This document shows positions 8,492-18,596 of a DNA stretch of 37,973 bases, piece after piece. The first letter of the stretch is position 1. Every line of letters begins with the position of its first letter. The notes beneath the pieces are model-generated. The model was not told the origin of the DNA, did no database searches, and was given only the letters and a program-made list of their open reading frames with translations. Source of the stretch: Burkholderiales bacterium RIFCSPLOWO2_02_FULL_57_36 (GTDB taxonomy: Bacteria > Pseudomonadota > Gammaproteobacteria > Burkholderiales > Burkholderiaceae_D); contig MESE01000143.1 of NCBI GenBank assembly GCA_001770855.1, positions 1 through 37,973 on the forward strand, in the 5' to 3' direction. Both the position numbers and the translations under genes were made by a program.

Positions 8492-8933
8492 GCTGTCCCT
8501 GTCGGTGCAATATGCTGACGCGCGCCTGAAAGACGCCATTCCGCGCAGCCAGGTGCGGCGCTGGGCGCAGTCAGCGCTGCTGGGACCGGCTGAACTGACG
8601 ATTCGCTTTGTCGACGCCGACGAAGGCCGCACATTGAACCGCGACTATCGGGGCAAGGATTATGCGACCAATGTGCTGACCTTCGCCTATACCGAAGATG
8701 CGGAATCCGACCTGATGCAAGCCGATATCGTACTGTGCACCGATGTGCTGCAGCGCGAAGCGGCGGAGCACAAAATATCGACCACCGCACATGCCGCGCA
8801 TCTGGTGGTGCATGGCGTATTGCATGCCCAAGGCTACGATCACGAAACCGATCACGAGGCTGCCGAGATGGAGCAGATGGAGATGGATATTCTGGCCGCG
8901 TTGGGACTGCCCAATCCATATGCCGACCGATAG
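8475..8933 (+). CDS. ybeY: Endoribonuclease YbeY (rRNA maturation factor)
   Basis: The product is 152 aa from the ATG at 8475, which overlaps the end of phoH. A longer in-frame form from 8430 is possible but would begin with sequence that is only phoH read in another frame. The zinc site HGVLHAQGYDH matches H-x3-H-x5-H, with ligands His113, His117 and His123. The enzyme takes part in 16S rRNA 3'-end maturation and ribosome quality control, and its adjacency to phoH and corC is widely conserved. Start MPLKNKLSLSVQYADARLKD looks natural. Confidence 0.94.
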   Translation: MPLKNKLSLSVQYADARLKDAIPRSQVRRWAQSALLGPAELTIRFVDADEGRTLNRDYRGKDYATNVLTFAYTEDAESDLMQADIVLCTDVLQREAAEHKISTTAHAAHLVVHGVLHAQGYDHETDHEAAEMEQMEMDILAALGLPNPYADR

Positions 8934-9079
8934 CATCAGCACCATGTATCTTGCGGAAAATGCAGTGCCGGCGCCCAACGGATTAGCGCAATGCAAAATC
9001 AACCGATTTGGGGATTCCGCCGCATTTGTTGTATGCTATACCGAATCGAAACAACCTCCATCCAACGGCTATTCGCCAT

Positions 9080-9967
9080 ATGCAAGATCATTCCAGTAAC
9101 GTCAAGTCGATTGACGTCAAGCCTCACCGGTCCCTGTTCGAACGCCTGACCGCACTGATTTCCCCAGAACCCGAAAACCGCGCCGAACTGCTCGAAGTGC
9201 TGCACGACGCGCATGATCGAAATTTGATCGACGCCGATGCGCTGTCGATGATCGAAGGCGTTTTTAAAGTATCGGATTTATCGGCGCGCGACATCATGAT
9301 CCCGCGCGCTCAAATGGACGTGATCGACATCACCAAGCCGGTGGAAGAGTGGATGCCGAGGGTATTGGAAACTGCGCATTCCCGCTTTCCAGCGGTCGAA
9401 GGCGATCGCGACAAGGTAGTCGGCATTTTGCTCGCCAAGGATTTCTTACGCTATTACGCAGGTGAATCCTTCGACGTGCGCGGCATGTTGCGGCCCGCCA
9501 TTTTCATTCCCGAATCAAAACGGCTGAACGTGTTGTTGCGCGATTTCCGATCCAACCGGAATCACATGGCAATCGTGGTCGACGAATACGGCGGCGTGGC
9601 CGGCATTCTTACAATCGAGGATGTGCTGGAACAGATAGTCGGCGATATCGAGGATGAGTACGATTTCGATGAGGAAGACGACAACATTCTGGCAGTCAAG
9701 CAAGGCACGAACGAAGATCGCTGGCGCATCAAGGCGCTGACGGAAATAGAGCAATTCAATGAAGTATTGGGCACCCGTCTTTCAGACGAAGATGTCGACA
9801 CGATAGGCGGCCTGGTCGCCAATCATCTCGGCCGGATTCCGCAAAAAGGCGAAATATTCGATATCGACCGCCTGCGCTTTGAAGTATTGCGAGCCGACCA
9901 GCGGCAAGTGCATGCACTGCTGGTTGAAAAGCTGCCGGAGCGGCAAAACGATCAATCCACCCAATAG
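9080..9967 (+). CDS. corC: CorC/HlyC family protein with CBS domains
   Basis: The product is 295 aa from the ATG at 9080 (MQDHSSNVK...). An in-frame TTG at 9008 exists but the added residues look untranslated. Two CBS domains follow the motif ARDIMIPRAQMDVID (about residues 70-190), with the second ending IVVDEYGGVAGILTIEDVLE. The C-terminal CorC_HlyC domain contains TIGGLVANHLGRIPQKGE. The protein is related to Mg2+/Co2+ efflux factors but lacks the CNNM membrane domain, so it is a soluble member. A TATGCT hexamer near 9032 could be a -10 box in the 146-base gap after ybeY. Confidence 0.93.
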   Translation: MQDHSSNVKSIDVKPHRSLFERLTALISPEPENRAELLEVLHDAHDRNLIDADALSMIEGVFKVSDLSARDIMIPRAQMDVIDITKPVEEWMPRVLETAHSRFPAVEGDRDKVVGILLAKDFLRYYAGESFDVRGMLRPAIFIPESKRLNVLLRDFRSNRNHMAIVVDEYGGVAGILTIEDVLEQIVGDIEDEYDFDEEDDNILAVKQGTNEDRWRIKALTEIEQFNEVLGTRLSDEDVDTIGGLVANHLGRIPQKGEIFDIDRLRFEVLRADQRQVHALLVEKLPERQNDQSTQ

Positions 9968-10077
9968 CAGCGCAACGCTTTGATTCGGCGATCGCATATC
10001 CTGAAAATTTGTGGATCCCAAGGCCGGTCCGGGTTCTTCGACATTGCATCAACGTTCTGCCGATTGAATCCTGCTGC

Positions 10078-11631
10078 GTGACTACACCCCCCCTCCATCC
10101 TGTTGTTTTACGATTGTCACCGTTGCTGGCGATCCTTGCCGGCGCACTGACGGTGCTCGCGTTTGCGCCGTTCAGGCTGTGGCCGGTGCAAATTGCAACA
10201 TTAGCCTTCGTGTTCTGGCTTGTACTACGGCAATCTTCGATCAAACGCGGCATGCTCATCGGCTGGGCTTACGGTTTCGGCTGGACCGCGTGTGGAATCT
10301 ATTGGCTGTATATCAGCATGCACCGCTATGGCGGCTTGCCATCCTGGATGGCGGTAGTGGCGGTAGCGGCACTGGCCATGGTATTAGGTGCATTCGCAGG
10401 ACTGGCAATGGGAAGCAGCGCGTGGTTCCGGCAGCGCGGCGCGGCGCCGGCAGTTTCGTTGCTGGTTATTTTCCCGGCGCTATGGATGCTGTCGGAGTGG
10501 CTGCGCGGCTGGGTGTTGACCGGCTTTCCCTGGATAGTTTCGGGATACGCGCATACCGACAGTCCGTTGGCGGGTTATGCGCCGGTGGTGGGTGTCTATG
10601 GGATTGGCTGGCTGGCGGCAATGATCGCGGGCAGCCTGGTACTGCTGCAGTCGAAAAAGCTGATGCTCGTACCCGTAGTACTGATCATCGCTGCCGGCAT
10701 CGGCTTGAAAACGATCTCCTGGACCACGGCTAACGGTCAACCGATTTCGGTGCGCCTCTTGCAAGGCAACATAGCGCAGGAAATGAAATTCGCAAACGAT
10801 CAAATTGTTAATACATTGGCGCTGTATCACGACATGGTTCACGCGGCGCCTGCGAATTTGATTGCAACGCCGGAAACCGCGCTGCCATTGTTTGCACATC
10901 AGTTGCCGCCCGATTATCTGGAAAGGCTGTCGGCGTTCGCTCGACAGTCGGGCAGCCATATAGCACTGGGCATTCCGGTCAGCGATAGCCGGCGGCATTA
11001 TGCCAATAGCGTGATCGGTATCGCTCCGCAACCGGAAAAGGCCTATCGTTACGACAAGCATCATCTTGTGCCGTTCGGCGAATTCATTCCGGCCGGCGCA
11101 CGCTGGTTCGTCAACATGATGAACATTCCGCTCGGCGATTTCTCGCGCGGCGCCGTACTGCAAGCGCCTTTCCAGGTAAAGGACCAGTGGGTAATGCCCA
11201 ACATCTGCTACGAAGATCTGTTTGGCGAAGAAATTGCGGACCAATTGGCGGACGCCTATTTTTCGGGTAGCCCGCAAGCGACAATGCTGCTGAACCTGTC
11301 CAATATCGCATGGTTCGGTGATTCGATCGCATTGCCGCAACATTTGCAAATATCACAAATGCGTGCGCTGGAAACGCGGCGCCCAATGCTGCGTGCCACC
11401 AATTCCGGCACGACAGCAGTCATAGACTCCAGAGGGAAGGTGGTTGCACAATTACCGCCCTTCACGCAAGGCACACTCACGGCAACCGTCCAAGGGTATA
11501 CCGGCTGGACGCCTTACATACTGATTGGCAATACGCTGATCGTCGTGCCAGCCTTTCTGATTCTGGCATTTGCCTGGTTTTCATTGCGCAAAAAAGGCAG
11601 CAAAACAGATTGCGCTATCAAAACCGGCTAA
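10078..11631 (+). CDS. lnt: Apolipoprotein N-acyltransferase
   Basis: This integral inner-membrane enzyme adds the third acyl chain to lipoproteins. From the GTG at 10078 it is 517 aa, close to the usual length. An in-frame TTG at 10009 would add 23 residues. Neither start has a clear ribosome site, so the start is uncertain. Five or more membrane helices fill the first 220 residues. The nitrilase-like domain then supplies the Glu-Lys-Cys triad: Glu in [10 protein letters not shown], Lys in [14 protein letters not shown] and Cys in [14 protein letters not shown] last membrane helix ([20 protein letters not shown]) precedes the basic tail. Gene order after corC is the standard one. Confidence 0.95.
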   Translation: MTTPPLHPVVLRLSPLLAILAGALTVLAFAPFRLWPVQIATLAFVFWLVLRQSSIKRGMLIGWAYGFGWTACGIYWLYISMHRYGGLPSWMAVVAVAALAMVLGAFAGLAMGSSAWFRQRGAAPAVSLLVIFPALWMLSEWLRGWVLTGFPWIVSGYAHTDSPLAGYAPVVGVYGIGWLAAMIAGSLVLLQSKKLMLVPVVLIIAAGIGLKTISWTTANGQPISVRLLQGNIAQEMKFANDQIVNTLALYHDMVHAAPANLIATPETALPLFAHQLPPDYLERLSAFARQSGSHIALGIPVSDSRRHYANSVIGIAPQPEKAYRYDKHHLVPFGEFIPAGARWFVNMMNIPLGDFSRGAVLQAPFQVKDQWVMPNICYEDLFGEEIADQLADAYFSGSPQATMLLNLSNIAWFGDSIALPQHLQISQMRALETRRPMLRATNSGTTAVIDSRGKVVAQLPPFTQGTLTATVQGYTGWTPYILIGNTLIVVPAFLILAFAWFSLRKKGSKTDCAIKTG

Positions 11632-11660
11632 AATTCAGGGTTTTGGCGAATTTCCGTTAC

Positions 11661-11691
11661 CCTCACCGCAACATCCTCTCCCGTCAGAGGG
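11661..11691 (+). repeat. Partial palindromic repeat unit before glyQ, carrying its ribosome site
   Basis: Sequence CCTCACCGCAACATCCTCTC followed by CCGTCAGAGGG resembles a half copy of the palindromic unit at 21466-21487 (shared CAAC..CCTCTCCCG). CCTCT (11675-11679) can pair with AGAGG (11686-11690). The second arm also forms the GAGGG/GGAAAG purine stretch that appears to serve as the glyQ ribosome site. Confidence 0.45.
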
Positions 11692-11701
11692 AAAGAACAA
11701 C

Positions 11702-12637
11702 ATGCTCACATTTCAACAGGTCATTCTTACGCTGCAAGAGTATTGGGACAAGCAAGGCTGCGCATTGCTTCAACCGTACGATATGGAAGTCGGTGCCGGC
11801 ACCTCGCACACCGCGACCTTCCTGCGCGCGATCGGACCGGAACCATGGCGCGCCGCCTATGTGCAACCATCGCGCCGTCCAAAAGACGGCCGTTATGGTG
11901 AAAACCCGAACCGGATGCAACATTATTATCAGTACCAGGTGGTATTGAAACCGGCGCCGGAAAATATTATTGATTTGTATCTTGGTTCGCTTGAAGCATT
12001 GGGCTTGAACCTGAAGCAAAACGATGTGCGTTTCGTCGAAGACGACTGGGAAAATCCGACGCTCGGCGCGTGGGGACTCGGTTGGGAAGTATGGCTGAAC
12101 GGTATGGAAGTCACGCAATTCACCTACTTCCAGCAAGTCGGCGGGCTCGATTGCAAACCGGTACTGGGTGAAATCACTTACGGCATCGAACGTCTCGCGA
12201 TGTACTTGCAAGGCGTCGAGAATGTCTTCGACCTGACATGGACCGAATGGGAAGAACACGGCGTCAAGAAGAAGCTGACCTACGGCGACGTGTTTCATCA
12301 GAACGAAGTGGAACAATCGACTTATAACTTCGAGTATTCGAACGCCGAGTTCCTGTTTTCTCTATTCGGCAATTACGAATCGGAAGCCAAACGCCTGCTT
12401 GAAGTGCCCCTCGCATTGCCGGCCTATGAAATGATTTTGAAAGCCGCGCATACCTTCAATTTGCTCGATGCACGCGGCGCGATTTCAGTTACCGAACGCG
12501 CCGCGTATATCGGCCGGATCAGAAACCTGTCACGCGCAGTTGCGCAAGCGTATTTCGAATCACGCGAGAAATTGGGGTTCCCGATGTGCACCGGTGCGGA
12601 GGTCTCCATCGACGGCAATCCGCGCCAGGCTGCGTGA
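11702..12637 (+). CDS. glyQ: Glycine--tRNA ligase alpha subunit
   Basis: The product is 311 aa from the ATG at 11702. It begins [20 protein letters not shown], the characteristic start of GlyQ, so the longer open frame from 11570 (overlapping lnt) is rejected. Class II synthetase elements include [20 protein letters not shown] and [19 protein letters not shown], and the family signature [16 protein letters not shown] is present. The alpha subunit holds the catalytic core of the heterotetrameric enzyme that charges tRNA-Gly. glyS follows after 61 bases. Confidence 0.97.
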   Translation: MLTFQQVILTLQEYWDKQGCALLQPYDMEVGAGTSHTATFLRAIGPEPWRAAYVQPSRRPKDGRYGENPNRMQHYYQYQVVLKPAPENIIDLYLGSLEALGLNLKQNDVRFVEDDWENPTLGAWGLGWEVWLNGMEVTQFTYFQQVGGLDCKPVLGEITYGIERLAMYLQGVENVFDLTWTEWEEHGVKKKLTYGDVFHQNEVEQSTYNFEYSNAEFLFSLFGNYESEAKRLLEVPLALPAYEMILKAAHTFNLLDARGAISVTERAAYIGRIRNLSRAVAQAYFESREKLGFPMCTGAEVSIDGNPRQAA

Positions 12638-12698
12638 TCGTTCAATCAAACCAATACACCGGATTCCTGCATAAGCGGTAATCACACAAGATTAAAAA

Positions 12699-14795
12699 AT
12701 GAATCAGACCCTGTTAGTCGAATTGCTCACCGAAGAACTTCCTCCGAAAGCGCTGGCCAAGCTGGGCGACGCGTTTGCCGCCGGAATCATGAACGGCCTG
12801 AAAGCGCGCGCCTTCCTGGAAAGCGATTCGGCCGCGACTATATATGCAACGCCGCGCCGCCTTGCGGTATCGATCACCAATGTGCGTGCAGGCTCGCCGG
12901 ACAAATCGATCCGCGAAAAGGTGCTTCCGGTTTCCGTCGCGCTTGATGCAAACGGCAATCCAACCGCGCCGCTTGCCAAAAAATTGGCAGCACTGGCGAG
13001 TTTATCCAACGGCGCGCCCCTCGGCATCACGGATCTGGAGCGCGCCCCGGATGGCAAGGCCGACAGCTTTTTCTACACTTATATCGCGCCGGGTTCGCCG
13101 CTGCAAAACGGATTGCAAACCGCGCTGGAAGAAGCCATCGCGAAACTGCCAATTCCGAAGGTAATGAGCTACCAACGCCCGGACGGGTCAACGGTCCAGT
13201 TCGTGCGCCCGGTACACAAACTGATTGCCTTGCACGGCACAGGCATTATTCCAATCACGATCCTCGGTTTATCCACGGGCAAAACCACGCTCGGCCACCG
13301 CTTCCTGTCGCAAGGCGAATTGCAAATTTCCAGCGCGGACAGCTATGCATCCACGCTGGAAGAACAAGGAAAGATCATTGCAAGCGTCACCGTGCGCAAG
13401 GAAAAAATCCGCGGCGCGCTGCTCGCCCAGGCCGGCAATGATCAGGTATTGATGCCGGAAGCATTGCTCGACGAAGTGACCGCATTGGTCGAATGGCCGG
13501 CGGTGTACGAATGCAATTTCGAAAGCGAGTTCCTGTCGGTGCCGCAAGAGTGCCTGATTCTGACCATGCAAACCAATCAGAAATACTTCGCCCTCACCGA
13601 TGCGGAAGGACGTTTGCGCTCGCGCTTCCTGATTGTGTCGAACCTGGCGACGGACGATCCCCGGCACATCATTCAAGGCAATGAACGCGTGGTGCGGCCA
13701 CGTCTGTCGGACGCCAAGTTCTTTTTCGAGCAAGACAAGAAAAAGAGACTCGCCGATCGCGTGCCCGGTTTGAACAATGTGGTGTATCACAACAAACTCG
13801 GCACACAGGCACAGCGTACTGAACGCCTGACGGCATTGGCGGGAAGAATCGCCCAGACCCTGGGAACCGACGTTGCGCGAGCCGAATGCGGCGCATTACT
13901 GGCAAAGACCGACCTGCTCACGGATATGGTCGGAGAATTTCCTGAACTACAAGGCATCATGGGCACCTACTATGCGCGCCACGACGGCGAACATGAAGAA
14001 GTGGCGCTTGCAATATCCGAACATTATCGGCCGCGATTCGCCGGCGACGCGCTGCCACAGACCGATACTGGCACTGTCGTCGCGTTGGCGGACAAGCTTG
14101 AAACGCTGGTAGGTATCTGGGGCATCGGTTTGCAGCCGACCGGTGACAAGGATCCGTTTGCATTGCGCCGCCATGCGCTCGGGATATTGCGCATGTTGGT
14201 TGAAAGGCGCCTGCCTTTGTCGATTGCCGATTTGCTGAAAAGCAGTGCTGCGCCATTTATGAGCAATCCGAATTTCCGGAATCCGTCCGCTGAAGTCACC
14301 GCTTTTCTGTTCGACCGTCTGCGAGGTTTGTTGCGGGAGCGCGGCTTTGCGCAAAATGAAGTGGAAGCGGTAGTAGCGCAACAGCCGGACCGGCTTGACG
14401 ACATCATCGAACGATTGAATGCGGTGCAGGCATTTGCCGCGTTACCAGAAGCGGAATCGCTTGCAGCGGCGAACAAACGCATCACCAATATCCTCAAGAA
14501 AACCGACAGGGCCACCGGCCAGGTTCAGGCCGAATTGTTGCGCGAACCGGCAGAAGAAAAACTCTATTCCGCTATGATGCAATTGCAACCGCAAGTGGAT
14601 GCCGCTTTTGCCAAGGGCGACTTTACCAATACGCTGAAGTCGCTCGCGCACTTGCGCGAACACGTCGATGGATTCTTTAACGATGTGATGGTGATGGCGG
14701 AAGACGAGCAATTGCGTAACAATCGGATCGCGCTATTGTCCAATTTACACGGGATGATGAACCGGGTCGCGGATATTTCCAAACTGGCAGCCTAA
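12699..14795 (+). CDS. glyS: Glycine--tRNA ligase beta subunit
   Basis: The 698-aa product starts [19 protein letters not shown], as GlyS proteins do, and has normal length for the family. Recognisable segments are EYNCEF-like substrate-binding sequence after LVEWPAVYE, the conserved [16 protein letters not shown], the HD-like region and [17 protein letters not shown] near residue 485. The C-terminal DALR-like tRNA-binding part ends [11 protein letters not shown]. It recognises tRNA-Gly and completes the alpha2-beta2 enzyme with GlyQ. It is only 3 bases from gmhB, suggesting one transcript. Confidence 0.96.
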   Translation: MNQTLLVELLTEELPPKALAKLGDAFAAGIMNGLKARAFLESDSAATIYATPRRLAVSITNVRAGSPDKSIREKVLPVSVALDANGNPTAPLAKKLAALASLSNGAPLGITDLERAPDGKADSFFYTYIAPGSPLQNGLQTALEEAIAKLPIPKVMSYQRPDGSTVQFVRPVHKLIALHGTGIIPITILGLSTGKTTLGHRFLSQGELQISSADSYASTLEEQGKIIASVTVRKEKIRGALLAQAGNDQVLMPEALLDEVTALVEWPAVYECNFESEFLSVPQECLILTMQTNQKYFALTDAEGRLRSRFLIVSNLATDDPRHIIQGNERVVRPRLSDAKFFFEQDKKKRLADRVPGLNNVVYHNKLGTQAQRTERLTALAGRIAQTLGTDVARAECGALLAKTDLLTDMVGEFPELQGIMGTYYARHDGEHEEVALAISEHYRPRFAGDALPQTDTGTVVALADKLETLVGIWGIGLQPTGDKDPFALRRHALGILRMLVERRLPLSIADLLKSSAAPFMSNPNFRNPSAEVTAFLFDRLRGLLRERGFAQNEVEAVVAQQPDRLDDIIERLNAVQAFAALPEAESLAAANKRITNILKKTDRATGQVQAELLREPAEEKLYSAMMQLQPQVDAAFAKGDFTNTLKSLAHLREHVDGFFNDVMVMAEDEQLRNNRIALLSNLHGMMNRVADISKLAA

Positions 14796-14798
14796 AGA

Positions 14799-15398
14799 AT
14801 GAAATTGATCATCCTGGATCGCGACGGCGTCATTAACCATGACTCCGACGCATTCATCAAATCGCCGCAGGAATGGATCCCGATTCCCGGTTCGCTGGAA
14901 GCGATAGCGCGCCTTAATCAGGCCGGTTACCGCGTCGTCGTCACGACGAATCAGTCAGGCATCGCACGGGGATTGTTCGATATCGTCACGCTTAACGCCA
15001 TCCATCAAAAGCTGCATGAATCGGCAAAGCAGGTAGGCGCCACCATCGACGCGATATTTTTCTGTCCGCATGCAACGGACGACAATTGCGATTGCCGCAA
15101 ACCCAAACCCGGCATGCTGCACACGATCGCCAAGCGCTTCAACGTCAGCCTGAAAGGTGTGCCCAATATCGGCGACTCGTTGCGCGATTTGCAGGCAGGC
15201 TTCGTGACAGGCTGCCGGCCGTATCTGGTCCTGACCGGCAAAGGCAAAAAGACGCTTGAAAAAGGCGGGCTGCCGCCCGGCACCATGATTTTTGCGAATC
15301 TCGCGGCCGTGGTTGACGGCCTTCTGAACGTCCCGTCAACCGATGTGGACGCCACGGAGCCGGACTTGTCAACCGGGCCAATGCGAAAAAATGTTTAA
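14799..15398 (+). CDS. gmhB: D-glycero-beta-D-manno-heptose-1,7-bisphosphate 7-phosphatase
   Basis: The 199-aa product is a HAD-family phosphatase of the ADP-heptose branch for lipopolysaccharide core. The DxD motif LDRDGVIN gives nucleophile Asp7 and acid/base Asp9. TTNQSGIARG is motif II. The zinc-binding loop CPHATDDNCDCRKPKP has Cys89, His91, Cys97 and Cys99, characteristic of GmhB. NIGDSLRDLQAG is the Mg2+ motif. The last 30 residues are a variable tail. The glyS-gmhB-plsC order is common in betaproteobacteria. Confidence 0.94.
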   Translation: MKLIILDRDGVINHDSDAFIKSPQEWIPIPGSLEAIARLNQAGYRVVVTTNQSGIARGLFDIVTLNAIHQKLHESAKQVGATIDAIFFCPHATDDNCDCRKPKPGMLHTIAKRFNVSLKGVPNIGDSLRDLQAGFVTGCRPYLVLTGKGKKTLEKGGLPPGTMIFANLAAVVDGLLNVPSTDVDATEPDLSTGPMRKNV

Positions 15399-15539
15399 GC
15401 AGAAATTACTTTCTGTCGATTTTTGCCGATAATAGAGGCTCTGAAGAAATTAACCGGCCCTTGTCGCCAGGCGGCGGTTGCCGGGTTTCGATTGGCGGTG
15501 CTTGATTCAACCGCTTGATTTTTCCATGCTGGAGATTAC

Positions 15540-16280
15540 ATGTTGCGCATTACCTTGTTTTTGCGTTCGCTGGTGCTTGCGTTCCTGATCGGCCTTGCGA
15601 CGTTCATCTGGGCGCCGCTTTGCTTTTTGTTTGCACCCCTATCGTACAACAAACGCTATTACTGGACCTCGCGCTGGAACATGTTCGTGATCTGGGCAGC
15701 GAAAGTCGTGTGCGGTATCCGCTATGAAATCAAAGGCATTGAAAACCTGCCGGATTCGCCAGCCATTCTGTTATCAAAGCATCAGTCGGCGTGGGAAACG
15801 ATTTTCCATCTTTATTTCATGCCGCGTCCGCTGGTATATGTATTCAAAAAAGAAATTCTGTATATTCCGTTTTTCGGCTGGGGTATGGCATTGCTGCGCA
15901 TGATTCCAATCGATCGCAGCAAGGGCAAGGACGCTTTTGCGCAAATCGTCGAACAAGGCAGGAAGCGGCTGGCTGATGGTCAATGGGTGATCATGTTCCC
16001 GGAAGGTACTCGCATTCCGGTCGGTCAAAAAGGCAAATACAAAGGCGGCGGCGCCCGGCTTGCGGTCGAAACCAATACGCCGGTGATCCCGATTGCATTG
16101 AACTCCGGCGAATACTGGCCGAAAAACTCGTTCATCAAAAAGCCGGGAACCATTACCGTATCGATCGGCAAACCGATTTCGCCGGACGGATTGACTCCGG
16201 CGGAATTGATGCAGAAAGTGGAAAACTGGATAGAATCCGAAATGCGGGTAATTTCACCTCACGTGTATTCCAAAAAATAG
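15540..16280 (+). CDS. plsC: 1-acyl-sn-glycerol-3-phosphate acyltransferase
   Basis: The 246-aa membrane-bound product makes phosphatidic acid from lysophosphatidic acid. A hydrophobic N-terminus (about residues 8-34) anchors it. The acceptor motif reads HQSAWE (His81 to Glu86), an HX4E form of the usual HX4D. FPEGTR at 153-158 is the glycerol-phosphate binding motif, and PVIPIALNSG is also conserved. GGAG lies five bases before the ATG. The 141-base gap upstream contains GATAAT (15428-15433), a possible -10 box, so plsC may have its own promoter. Confidence 0.94.
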   Translation: MLRITLFLRSLVLAFLIGLATFIWAPLCFLFAPLSYNKRYYWTSRWNMFVIWAAKVVCGIRYEIKGIENLPDSPAILLSKHQSAWETIFHLYFMPRPLVYVFKKEILYIPFFGWGMALLRMIPIDRSKGKDAFAQIVEQGRKRLADGQWVIMFPEGTRIPVGQKGKYKGGGARLAVETNTPVIPIALNSGEYWPKNSFIKKPGTITVSIGKPISPDGLTPAELMQKVENWIESEMRVISPHVYSKK

Positions 16281-16303
16281 ACCAATAGATAATTGCCACT
16301 TCC

Positions 16304-17203
16304 TTGAAAAAGCTGCTTCGTCATATCTCGCCGGACCCGCAACAGCTTGCGTTGCAACTCGATTTCTTTTCCACCGACTTTCCTTCGCCGTCAGCGATTG
16401 ATGGCCCGGCGCCGAAGCAGGGACCAGGCATTCAACAATCGCTGTCGCCAGTACCGCCGGACGCGACGGCACCGCCCAACGGCATGCGCCGGGTCCAGTT
16501 GCAGGAACATGTACTCGATTACATACTGGTTCGTTCGAAGCGCCGCTCGATCGGTTTTCTGATCGGCGATGAAGGACTGCGTGTGACAGCGCCGAAATGG
16601 GTAACCCTCGGCGAAATCGAGAGCGCGATCCGTGAGAAACAACGCTGGATTTTTGCAAAATTGAACGAACGCCGTGAGCGCTCTGCGCGTCGTCTGCAAC
16701 CGCAAATGCAATGGTGCGACGGCGCGGCATTACCTTACATGGGTACCGATGTCACATTGCGCATCGTCGCGATGCAATCGGCGGGGATCAGCTACGATGA
16801 AACGGCGCGTGAACTGACCGTAAGCCTGCCGGCGGATGCGACGGAACAGCAGCTGAAGGACCGCGTGCAAGGATGGCTGCAGATCGAAGCAAAACGTTTG
16901 TTCGCCGAACGCTTGCCTATCTATGCGGAAAAACTCGGTGTCACCTTCCAGTCGTTTGCATTGTCGTCGGCGATGACGCAATGGGGTTCATGCACGGCCG
17001 ACGGCAGGATTCGATTGAACTGGCGGTTGATGCATTTCGCATTGCCGCAGATCGATTATGTCATCGCGCATGAACTATCGCATCTGCGCGAGATGAATCA
17101 CAGCGCGCGTTTCTGGGCTACCGTACAATCGGTGTTTCCGGAATTCGAAGCGGCGAAAAAGGCATTGCGCGATCACGCGCCGGAAACGCTGCCGATTTTT
17201 TGA
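16304..17203 (+). CDS. YgjP-like metal-dependent hydrolase (M48/DUF45 family)
   Basis: The product is 299 aa from a TTG at 16304, 23 bases after plsC. The first 60 residues are variable and proline-rich, though LALQLDFF near the start resembles other betaproteobacterial members. The catalytic part carries WGSC (227-230) and the zinc motif HELSH (256-260), with a further His266 in REMNHSARFW. This pattern is shared by the YgjP/WLM metallopeptidase-fold family; E. coli YgjP has been reported to act on UTP. The true substrate here is unknown. A start at the ATG of residue 61 would also keep the conserved domain. Confidence 0.85.
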   Translation: MKKLLRHISPDPQQLALQLDFFSTDFPSPSAIDGPAPKQGPGIQQSLSPVPPDATAPPNGMRRVQLQEHVLDYILVRSKRRSIGFLIGDEGLRVTAPKWVTLGEIESAIREKQRWIFAKLNERRERSARRLQPQMQWCDGAALPYMGTDVTLRIVAMQSAGISYDETARELTVSLPADATEQQLKDRVQGWLQIEAKRLFAERLPIYAEKLGVTFQSFALSSAMTQWGSCTADGRIRLNWRLMHFALPQIDYVIAHELSHLREMNHSARFWATVQSVFPEFEAAKKALRDHAPETLPIF

Positions 17204-17242
17204 TGCGCTACGGCGCTTGTTGCTAACATTTGGATAATCATC

Positions 17243-17632
17243 ATGCGCATCCTGCACACCATGCTGCGAGTCGGCGATCTGCAACGTTCCATCGATTTTT
17301 ATACCACCGTGCTCGGCATGAGCTTGCTGCGCACCACTGATCGACCCGATCAAAAATATTTGCTCGCATTCGTCGGTTACGGCAAGAATCCCGATCATGC
17401 CGAACTGGAACTGACCTACAACTATGGCGTGGACCGTTACGACCTCGGCACCGCCTACGGCCACATCGCCATCGCGGTCGAAGACGCGGCCCGAACCTGC
17501 GCCGCTGTCAAGGCAAAAGGCGGCACTGTGACCCGCGAAGCGGGGCCGGTAAAAGGCGGCACGACGATGATTGCATTCGTCCAGGACCCGGACGGATACA
17601 AGATCGAATTGATCGAACGCAAACAGGCCTAA
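17243..17632 (+). CDS. gloA: Lactoylglutathione lyase (glyoxalase I)
   Basis: The 129-aa product converts the hemithioacetal of methylglyoxal and glutathione to lactoylglutathione. Metal ligands fall exactly at the E. coli GloA positions: His5, Glu56, His74 and Glu122. This is the short bacterial form, usually Ni2+/Co2+-dependent. Sequence blocks such as [20 protein letters not shown] and [12 protein letters not shown] are standard for the family. It is the last gene of the plus-strand series and converges with the pirin gene 25 bases away. I see no clear terminator between them. Confidence 0.96.
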   Translation: MRILHTMLRVGDLQRSIDFYTTVLGMSLLRTTDRPDQKYLLAFVGYGKNPDHAELELTYNYGVDRYDLGTAYGHIAIAVEDAARTCAAVKAKGGTVTREAGPVKGGTTMIAFVQDPDGYKIELIERKQA

Positions 17633-17657
17633 GGGCTCGCCCGGCAATAAGTTGGCA

Positions 17658-18566
17658 TCAACGATCATTCGGTCTCTGCTTTATTGAAGCAAAGCGCCCG
17701 GCCCGAAAATCCTCCACCGCTTCAAAGATCTGTTCATTCGTATTCATTACGAATGGTCCGTACTGCGCTATCGGCTCGTTAAGCGGCCGACCGGCAATCA
17801 ACAGCGCGCGCGCCGGCCCATCGGCTCGCAAGATCACGCCGTCGCTTTCAGGCGAATTTTTCAGAATCGCTATTCGCTGCTCCGGCACTGCCGTATCTCC
17901 AATCTTCAGAGAACCGCGGTACATATATACGAATGCATTGTGATTGGCGGGCAGATTTTGCGTAAAACTCCCGTCCGATGCAAAATGCAGATCGATGTAA
18001 AGCGGATCAGTGGTGTTGCGCTGCATGGCTCCGTTTACGCCGTGGCTGGCCCCTGAAATCACACGTGCCGTCACCGCTTCCGGCGTCGTGAACTCCGGTA
18101 TGTCCCCGCTTTGAATATCGCGGTACCACGGTGCGATCAGCTTGTCCTTCGCACTCAGGTTAAGCCACAACTGAAACCCCTCCATGCGGCCGTTCTCCTG
18201 CTCGGGCAATTCCGAATGGATCACCCCGCGCCCGGCCGTCATCCACTGCACGCCGCCGTTTTGCAGCAAGCCTTCATTGCCAGCGCTGTCGCGGTGGCGC
18301 ATGCGGCCGGCGATCATGTAAGTCACCGTCTCGAAACCGCGGTGCGGATGATCGGGAAAACCGCCGACATAATCGTCAGGATTGTCGGTCCCAAACGCAT
18401 CGAGCATCAGGAACGGGTCCAGCCGTCGCTGCAATTGCTGCGTGAGTACGCGCGTGAGCTTTACACCGGCACCGTCAGAGGTGGCGATACCGGCGACCAT
18501 GCGCTCGACTTCCCGTGGACGGGACACCGTATCGGCTCGTAAATTTTTGGTAAAAGCTAATGTCAT
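17658..18566 (-). CDS. Pirin family protein
   Basis: The product is 302 aa from the ATG at 18566, preceded by GGAGCC at a good distance; two in-frame ATGs further upstream (18578, 18593) are less well placed. Bicupin fold with the pirin metal site: HPHRGFETV gives His73 and His75, and GVIHSE gives His117 and Glu119. Bacterial pirins such as E. coli YhhW can act as quercetin dioxygenases; others have regulatory roles, so the substrate is unknown here. It follows the azoreductase gene after about 30 bases, and the two probably form one operon, a pairing seen in oxidative or electrophile stress loci. Confidence 0.9.
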   Translation of the reverse strand: MTLAFTKNLRADTVSRPREVERMVAGIATSDGAGVKLTRVLTQQLQRRLDPFLMLDAFGTDNPDDYVGGFPDHPHRGFETVTYMIAGRMRHRDSAGNEGLLQNGGVQWMTAGRGVIHSELPEQENGRMEGFQLWLNLSAKDKLIAPWYRDIQSGDIPEFTTPEAVTARVISGASHGVNGAMQRNTTDPLYIDLHFASDGSFTQNLPANHNAFVYMYRGSLKIGDTAVPEQRIAILKNSPESDGVILRADGPARALLIAGRPLNEPIAQYGPFVMNTNEQIFEAVEDFRAGRFASIKQRPNDR

Positions 18567-18596
18567 GACAGGCTCCATTCCAGGTCGGCGCATGGC

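Noticed and set aside
7924..8919. 331-codon minus-strand open frame
   Set aside because: Antisense to phoH and ybeY, which are both complete; composition is Arg/Ser-rich.
10480..11349. 289-codon minus-strand open frame
   Set aside because: Antisense to lnt, with shadow composition.
15399..15539. GC-rich inverted sequence CCGGC/GCCGG between gmhB and plsC as a terminator
   Set aside because: The arms are short and far apart, and no T-run follows.
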